Source: Bacteriovorax stolpii
Lineage (GTDB): Bacteria > Bdellovibrionota > Bacteriovoracia > Bacteriovoracales > Bacteriovoracaceae
DNA length: 64,000 nucleotides
Direction of reading: 5' to 3'
NCBI GenBank assembly: GCA_945883845.1
Contig: CAMCYI010000006.1
Span: 1 to 64,000, forward strand
Numbering within the stretch: the stretch's first letter is position 1; every line of letters begins with the position of its first letter. Shown piece after piece: positions 58,490 to 64,000 of the stretch. A program made the position numbers and the translations under genes. The notes beneath the pieces are model-generated. The model searched no databases, was not told where the DNA came from, and saw nothing but the letters and a program-made list of their open reading frames with translations.

Positions 58490-59326
58490 TTAAAGTGAAA
58501 TTACCCGGGCATTTCTGAAATCGTGATCTTTCATCACGCGCTCAAAGATATTACCTTCGTGATCGATAACGAACAGTCTGCCTGAAAGATCCAGGAAGTA
58601 GTTCGAACCAAGTTTCGTTATACTTGCGAGCTTGAGGTTCATAGGAATCCCAGGAAGGTGAAGAGTTCCATCCATACCTACAGTAAAGACTGAACCAGAA
58701 GAATCAATGAAGTAGTTACCACCACGTTTCTGAAGGACCCCTACTCTCATTGAAGGCCATGGAATGACCGAGCCATCCTGAGAAATCGTGTACACAACGC
58801 CACGGTTAGACATGAAGTATGTTCCACCGTAAGCAGCAACATCTTTCATTTTAAAGTTAGAAAGCTCTGCCTTGTTAACTGCTCCAGTTGCAGTCACAGT
58901 GTAGAGATCCATTTCTTTTTTATCAGCATCAGTCACTACAGTGAAGTAGTTGCCTCCGAAGAAATTTGCCGTTTTCAATTTCTCATCAGTCGTCATAGTC
59001 ACGCCCCCCTGAGAATCGATTGTATAGAGCTCGCCTTTATCAGAGATAAAGTAGTTCATCCCGCGACCGAGAATTTTCTCAGGCATTTGCTCATACTTAC
59101 GGTAAAGGGTTCCCCGCTCATCAACTGTTGCAAGGACAGTGTTCTCTTCAACGAAGAACTGACCGCCCTTCATAGTGATTTTCTGTGGGAAAGCGTAGTT
59201 ACCTACGTCGTAAGCAAAGCCAGCTTTATCGATAGTAACGGTGATTCCGTTATCCATGATGATATAAGACTGTGCGACTGCGGATAAAGAAACAGTAGCG
59301 AGAATAGCCAGCATAAACTTTTTCAT
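58490..59326 (-). CDS. Exported repeat protein, predicted beta-propeller (paralogue of 59510)
   Basis: The 278-residue product starts with a signal peptide (MKKFMLAILATVSLSAVAQ). The mature part is about seven repeats of roughly 35-40 residues, each with a (G)GxYF/GGNYF-type strand, a turn with DxxG, and a VFTV/LYTI strand, for example RGGNYFIDSSGSVFTVGMDG. This alternation suggests a seven-bladed propeller, though no family I know is matched. A further repeat-like start (SYIIMDNGITV) may close the ring. Starting ATG 59326 has AAGGAG nine bases upstream; the frame is open to 59356. It has the same order and repeats as the gene at 59510. Confidence 0.72.
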   Translation of the reverse strand: MKKFMLAILATVSLSAVAQSYIIMDNGITVTIDKAGFAYDVGNYAFPQKITMKGGQFFVEENTVLATVDERGTLYRKYEQMPEKILGRGMNYFISDKGELYTIDSQGGVTMTTDEKLKTANFFGGNYFTVVTDADKKEMDLYTVTATGAVNKAELSNFKMKDVAAYGGTYFMSNRGVVYTISQDGSVIPWPSMRVGVLQKRGGNYFIDSSGSVFTVGMDGTLHLPGIPMNLKLASITKLGSNYFLDLSGRLFVIDHEGNIFERVMKDHDFRNARVISL

Positions 59327-59509
59327 TTTTTCCAACTCCTTGGTGTGAATAAGCAATGCGAGTATAGTCGGGTAAAGTTTTTTTTTCTATGAGTGCGATG
59401 TGTGATGGATGATGAATTTGGAAGATGATTTCAAGTTACCGAATGGCCGGGTGTTTCCTTAAGAAAAGAGTGCGAGAGCTGTTGCCCCCACACTCAAGAA
59501 TTCTTAAGT

Positions 59510-60346
59510 TCAGATAGAGAGAATTTTTGCGCTAAGAAGATCATGGTCTTTAACCAATCTCTCATTAATCTGTCCTGTTGTTGAATCAACAACAAACAAT
59601 TTCCCTTCAGAATCAATCATGTAGTTTGCGCCCACTTTTGCGATATTGCTTACCACTAAACCTTTCGGAAGAATGGGGCACATGAGAAATCCTGCATCTG
59701 TAACAGTAAATAAGAAGTTTGCGGAATCAATGAAGAAGTTACCGCCGGCCTTTTTGATAGCGCCTATCTTGTACTCGCCGGCCTTCGAATAAACGAGACC
59801 ATCACGAGCAACAGTATAAATACCGCCGGTTCTTGTTGTAATGTAATTACCTGGTGAAGCGATGATGTCTGCAGTTGCAAGTCCCGGGATAGCCGGATTA
59901 AAGTAGAAACCTTTTGCATCGACGGTATAGAGATCAAGGGCCTTCTTCTTATCATTTTGAACAGTGAGATAGTTACCACCGAAAGCAACTGGCTTCTTAA
60001 ACGGTGAATCTTTATCGAGTTTCGTGACGATACCAGTGGCACTGACAGTAATGAGTGCATTATCGTCATTGACCATATAGTTAAAGCCCTTACCCTTAAT
60101 CTTCTTCACTTTTACATCTGTTTTAAAGAAGAAGCCCTTCTCGGTAACAGTTGAAACTTTCTCGTCTGATACGAGGAATTGTCCACCGCTGATCGTGACG
60201 TTGTAAGGAAGATTAAAAAGATCGAAATCGTAAACGAGTCCTGCCTTGTCCGTCGTCAGTGTTACACCATTATTCAAAATGATATAGGACTGAGAAAATG
60301 CACTCAGTGAAAGAAGTGCAAATCCGGCGATGAGTAAGTTCTTCAT
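59510..60346 (-). CDS. Exported repeat protein, predicted beta-propeller (paralogue of 58490)
   Basis: The 278-residue product has a signal peptide (MKNLLIAGFALLSLSAFSQ) and the same repeat plan: SYIILNNGVTL, then GGQFLV, GFNYMV, GGNYLTV, GNYITT, GGNFFID and GANYMID units, each followed by an LYTV/IYTV-like strand. It has exactly the same length as the neighbouring gene and matches it along the whole length, so the pair is a tandem duplication. Function is unknown; periplasmic or secreted location is expected. It is the upstream gene; 183 bases separate the two. Confidence 0.72.
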   Translation of the reverse strand: MKNLLIAGFALLSLSAFSQSYIILNNGVTLTTDKAGLVYDFDLFNLPYNVTISGGQFLVSDEKVSTVTEKGFFFKTDVKVKKIKGKGFNYMVNDDNALITVSATGIVTKLDKDSPFKKPVAFGGNYLTVQNDKKKALDLYTVDAKGFYFNPAIPGLATADIIASPGNYITTRTGGIYTVARDGLVYSKAGEYKIGAIKKAGGNFFIDSANFLFTVTDAGFLMCPILPKGLVVSNIAKVGANYMIDSEGKLFVVDSTTGQINERLVKDHDLLSAKILSI

Positions 60347-60446
60347 AATATCCTCCAGGCAATCGATTAAAGTGGACGCATCATAGAGGAGTTTTGAAGA
60401 AAATGATACAAGGCGTAAAATACTTACAAGAGCAGGCTAACTATCT

Positions 60447-60475
60447 AAAAAAAGGGGCCTAAAAAGGCCCCCTTT
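60447..60475 (-). terminator. Intrinsic terminator of the E1 alpha/beta gene
   Basis: GGGGCC (60454-60459) pairs with GGCCCC (60466-60471) around a 6-base loop. On the minus strand seven T follow (A run 60447-60453). It closes the 60483 gene. Confidence 0.9.
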
Positions 60476-60482
60476 GGAGTAA

Positions 60483-62525
60483 TTAATAGTTCAATAATTC
60501 CCGGGCGGCGGTCAGAATCTTATTCACATCAGGCAGGGTCGCTCGCTCAAGAATGCGATTGAATCCAACCGGAGTGAAGGTAGAGCCTACTCTTCTGACA
60601 GGAGCATCGAGGTATTCGAATGCGTGTTCGTTAATGACACCGACAAGCTCACCACCAAATCCACCAAAGACTTTATCCTCGTGAACGACAAGAGCACGAT
60701 GAGTTTTCTTAACGGTCGCGATGATCGCATCTGTATCAAGCGGATTCAATGAACGAAGGTCGATGACTTCCACTTCAAATCCTTCCTTAGAGAGCATCTC
60801 TGCAGCTTCGAGTGAGAAGTGAACAGTATTCCCGTATGTAATGATCGAAAGGTCAGAGCCTTCACGACGGGTGCGGGCCTTACCAAATGGAACTTCGAAA
60901 TCTTCAGGCACCGGAGTCATCGCATACTTGGCGTTATAGAGAGATTTAGGTTCAAGGTAAACTGTCGTTCCCTGAGATCTCATGGCCGTACGAAGAAGTC
61001 CGGCAGCATCGTCTGCGAAAGCAGGAACGACGACACGAATCCCCGGAAGAGTACAAAGAGTCCCTTCAAGGTTTTGTGAATGATAAAGTCCGCCACCGAT
61101 GTAACCACCAGAAGCAAGACGGATCGTAATGTTCGGAGAGAATGCTCCGTTACTTCTCCAGTAGTCGTGTGAAGTCTCAACCATTTGTTCCATGGCAGGC
61201 CAGAAGTAATCGGCGAACTCTGCGCCTTCAACGACGATGCGGATTTTTTCCTGATCGAAGCGGCTCATGCCGTTTGCTGTTCCAAGAATATAATCTTCAG
61301 CGATCGGTCCGTTGAAGACGCGGCCTTTGCCGAATTCCTGTTGCATCCCTTTTGTAACGTTGAAGATTCCACCCTTTTCTTTGTTGGCCACGTCCTGACC
61401 CCAGATAAATGTATCAGGGTTATGACGGAACTCCGCTTTGAGTGTGCCGTTGATAGAGTCAATGAACTTTTTCGGCTCAGACGTTTCACTGTGTGTGCCA
61501 TCAGTATATTTCTGTGGCTCATGTGCAGGTGGAACAACAAAGTTCCAGATGGATTCAGGAGTCGGATTTGGTGCCTTCACTGCTTTGCCGTGAGCTTCAA
61601 GAAGTTCAGCTTTGGCATCTGCTTCGATTTTCTCAATGTCTTTTTGCGTAAAGATCTTGGCCTTCAGCAGATCCTCTTTGAATTTCGGCAAGGGATCCAG
61701 AGCTTTTGCATCAGCACGCTCTTTCTCATCTCGGTACCATTCATGGTTATCAGAGTTTGAGTGGTTACCGATACGCACGCATTTCGCGAGAACGATAACA
61801 GGCTCCTGATTCTTGATCGCGTGGTCGCGGGCGCTGATCATCGTGTTCATCGAATCGAACACGTCTTTCCCGTCACACTTCAGGATCTGGAGATTTTTGA
61901 AACCTGTGAAGTTATCACAAACCCATTCATTCGCAGTCTGATCGCACTTAGGAACTGAAATTCCGTAGCCGTTATCCTGGAAGACGAAAATGACCGGAAG
62001 TTTTTCAGTTGAAGCACCGTTGATCGCTTCGTAACAGTAACCTTCTGAAACAGAAGATTCACCTTGAGAAGAAATCGCAACACCCTTGTGCTTATAGTAT
62101 TTCATAGCACGGCCGACGCCGGCAGCGTGAAGTGTATGGTTACCAGTACAAGAAGAAACGTTATGAACATTCCATTCTGGTTTTGCGAAGTGATTAGACA
62201 TGTGACGGCCACCACTCGCGAGATCAGTCGCCTTAGAAATACCGTTCAAAAGAATTTCTTCTGTCGTAAGTCCTGCAGACAAAGCAGTGAGCATGTCCCG
62301 GTAGTAAGGAAAAAGGTGATCAGTTTCTTTGTCGAACACCTGGCCGATCGCTAATTGAATGGCATCGTGACCTGCGTAAGGAGCATGGTATGACCAACCC
62401 AGGGCCTGCTTAAGGTAATTGGGAGCTCGCTCATCGATCATTCTTCCGAGGATCATGAGATGAAGCCATTTTTTCAGGGTTTCTTTGTCTGTTTTTTGAA
62501 TGTCATGGTGTTTAACGACCTTCAT
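60483..62525 (-). CDS. Fused E1 alpha/beta subunit of a 2-oxoacid (pyruvate or branched-chain) dehydrogenase
   Basis: The E1 component decarboxylates a 2-oxoacid with thiamine diphosphate and passes the acyl group to lipoyl E2. The 680-residue product joins an alpha part (about 1-330: SYHAPYAGHDAIQ, YYRDML, the ThDP motif from SQGESSVSEG to FVFQDNGYGIS) to a beta part (about 355-680: NGPIAEDYILGTANGMS, EGAEFADYFWPAMEQM, the C-terminal RSLNPLDTDAI and VGSTFTPVGF). Substrate, pyruvate or branched-chain oxoacid, cannot be told. E2 and E3 genes are not adjacent. ATG 62525 has GGAG five bases upstream, so I prefer it to 62549. Confidence 0.85.
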   Translation of the reverse strand: MKVVKHHDIQKTDKETLKKWLHLMILGRMIDERAPNYLKQALGWSYHAPYAGHDAIQLAIGQVFDKETDHLFPYYRDMLTALSAGLTTEEILLNGISKATDLASGGRHMSNHFAKPEWNVHNVSSCTGNHTLHAAGVGRAMKYYKHKGVAISSQGESSVSEGYCYEAINGASTEKLPVIFVFQDNGYGISVPKCDQTANEWVCDNFTGFKNLQILKCDGKDVFDSMNTMISARDHAIKNQEPVIVLAKCVRIGNHSNSDNHEWYRDEKERADAKALDPLPKFKEDLLKAKIFTQKDIEKIEADAKAELLEAHGKAVKAPNPTPESIWNFVVPPAHEPQKYTDGTHSETSEPKKFIDSINGTLKAEFRHNPDTFIWGQDVANKEKGGIFNVTKGMQQEFGKGRVFNGPIAEDYILGTANGMSRFDQEKIRIVVEGAEFADYFWPAMEQMVETSHDYWRSNGAFSPNITIRLASGGYIGGGLYHSQNLEGTLCTLPGIRVVVPAFADDAAGLLRTAMRSQGTTVYLEPKSLYNAKYAMTPVPEDFEVPFGKARTRREGSDLSIITYGNTVHFSLEAAEMLSKEGFEVEVIDLRSLNPLDTDAIIATVKKTHRALVVHEDKVFGGFGGELVGVINEHAFEYLDAPVRRVGSTFTPVGFNRILERATLPDVNKILTAARELLNY

Positions 62526-62726
62526 AGAATCTCCGTTCAGCAGCAGCATAAGTAATTAAGGTATCGGGAACAGGTATCATAACCGGTCTTTTAAGACTTT
62601 TTCCACAGAAGATTAACAGTGCAACATGACGAAGTGTTTATCTCGGGCAGGTTCCTGAGCTTTGTTCTTGATAAGGCTTTACCTTCATCTTAAACTGCTG
62701 AAAACTCATATTTTTCGGAGTATATA

Positions 62727-64000
62727 TGGCAAACACCAAGGCCCAGGATTTTTTTGCAGATCCGCGATTAAAAGAAGCTAAAAAATTGATTCAAGATGCC
62801 CTCAAAGAGCACCAAACAAAATTGACTGGGGTAAAAGAAGCTAACCCGGAGTTAAAAGAATCCTACGCGAATTTATTGAAACAAATCGGTGAGTACCGCG
62901 GCGGAGCTCTGTTTTATAATTACCTCGGATCAGGCATCGGCAACGGTCCGCTGGTAGAGCTTGCAGACGGGTCTGTGAAATACGATTTCATCACCGGGAT
63001 TGGCGTGCACTACATGGGCCACTCTCACCCGGGAGTGATCAACGCAACCATAGACGGAGCTGTTTCAAATACCGTGATGAACGGACATCTTCAGCAAAAC
63101 ACAGACACCGCTAGACTTCTCGAGCTTCTCTCCAAAGAGGCCTGCCGTTATGGCGCCGAAGTGAAAAACGTCTTCCTCACGACCTCTGGGGCCATGGCAA
63201 ATGAAAATGCCTTTAAGATCATGCTGCAAAAGCGGATGCCAGCGAACCGGATGTTTGCTTTTGAGAAATGTTTTGCGGGGAGAACTCTCGGGATGGCATG
63301 GGTGACGGATAAAGCCGCCTACCGCGTGGGCATTCCAAAAACAATTGATGTGGATTACATCCCCTTTTATTGTGATGGGGATCACGAAGGGTCGATCAGG
63401 CTCGCCGTCTCGGCGATGAAGAAAGCGATCACGCGCTACCCCGGCATGCACGCCGGTTTTTGCATGGAGCTTATCCAAGGTGAAAACGGCTCGTGGGTGG
63501 GGAATAAAGAATATTTCGAAGCCCTGATTAATGTTTGTCGGGAGAATAACATCTCCGTGTTCTTTGATGAGGTTCAGTCTTTTGCGAGAACGAATAAGCT
63601 GTTCACGTTCCAATATTTTGGTCTCGATAAATACGCAGATGTGGTGGCGATCGGAAAAAACTCGCAGGTCTGTGCGACGTTCTTTAAGGACGATCACAAA
63701 CCGAAGCCAGGTCTCATGTCCCAAACTTTCACAGGGGCATCAAGCCAGATAAGTGCTTCACTCTACATCATCAATGAAATAGTTAATGGTGGACTCCTTG
63801 GCGAAGGTGGAAAGATTGAACGTCTTCATAAGCGATTCAAAACAAACCTCGAAGCCATCTCAAAAAAACACCCTGAAAAGCTCTGTGGTCCCTATGGGAT
63901 CGGGGGGATGGTTGCGATTTCAGTCTACAAAGGTGACGAAGCCAAAACAAAAGCCTTCACGTTCAAGCTTTTTGAAAATGGTGTTCTCTCTTTCATGGCC
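62727..64000 (+). CDS. Class III PLP aminotransferase, truncated by window end
   Basis: The window shows the first 424 codons; the gene goes on beyond 64000. The product has the class III (ornithine/acetylornithine/GABA) pattern: GxGVHYMGHSHPGVINA near 90-106, TSGAMANENAFK, the FFDEVQS motif for PLP, and the PLP lysine in VAIGKNSQ. CMELIQGENG precedes DEVQ. The extra long N-terminus (about 70 residues before the core) and the DEVQSFARTNKLFTFQYFG segment suggest a lysine or diamine type, but the substrate cannot be fixed. GGAG is five bases before the ATG. The intergenic region before it (62550-62726) holds no other gene. Confidence 0.85.

Noticed and set aside
1..64000. CRISPR arrays, phage, transposase or integrase genes
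   Set aside because: No regularly spaced repeats, no transposase or integrase motifs, and all genes have a similar style and composition.

Overview
The window is a 64 kb stretch of bacterial chromosome from a Gram-negative, aerobically respiring organism of moderate GC content. It carries outer-membrane genes (hldD, lptE, an MCE lipid transporter), a complete 14-gene nuo operon, and many small secreted proteins and lipoproteins with no obvious family. Gene order and style (very compact, many 4-8 base overlaps, lineage-specific exported proteins, a stand-alone FliG-type domain) would fit a member of the Bdellovibrionota, perhaps Bacteriovorax or Peredibacter-like. That assignment is inference; no 16S gene is present. 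I see no phage, insertion sequence, CRISPR array or plasmid gene, so this reads as core chromosome.

Layout. 1-7.2 kb: dksA-like, small exported protein, hldD plus FliG-like protein, EamA transporter, speE-speB, tatC. 7.2-12.1 kb: exported protein, a NifU-like protein with lost scaffold cysteines, map, and an overlapping trio (2-hydroxyacid dehydrogenase, second ureohydrolase, aat). 12.1-17.1 kb (minus): a five-gene operon of lipoprotein, NuoB-like, NuoCD-like fusion, NuoI/ferredoxin-like and fatty-acid desaturase. 17.1 kb: tRNA-Leu(TAA). 17.6-31.3 kb (minus): nuoA-N. 31.5-35.5 kb: two small genes and a DnaQ-DinG fusion. 35.6-37.9 kb: DUF420-like membrane protein, BolA, CGFS glutaredoxin and a HemY-like oxidase. 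37.9-40.5 kb: lptE-holA, a DciA/DUF721-like gene and a TrmN6-like methyltransferase. 40.5-47.8 kb (minus): pseudo-receiver protein, alr, mlaE-mlaF-mlaD, and a GYF-domain membrane gene split by an A10 tract. 47.9-53.7 kb: aroK-like gene, then yceD-rpmF and fabH-fabD-fabG-acpP-fabF. 53.9-58.5 kb: two paralogous Cys-rich exported proteins, glyA with a Kazal lipoprotein, nrdR-nusB. 58.5-64 kb: two paralogous exported propeller-like proteins, a fused E1 alpha/beta 2-oxoacid dehydrogenase and a truncated class III aminotransferase.

The strongest candidate for something undescribed is the 12.1-17.1 kb operon. Three genes are recognisable relatives of the quinone-site (Q) module of complex I (NuoB, NuoCD, NuoI), yet the NuoB-like protein has none of the N2 cluster cysteines. 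The NuoD-like part lacks the quinone-site His and Tyr, and the NuoI-like part keeps ligands for only one of two [4Fe-4S] clusters. They are translationally coupled and followed 12 bases later by a membrane desaturase. A real nuo operon lies next door, so this is a repurposed paralogous module; electron donation to the desaturase is one hypothesis. The second candidate is the GYF-domain gene, where one -1 shift at an A10 run joins two frames into a 584-residue protein, and a second A10 run upstream would instead give a short soluble product.
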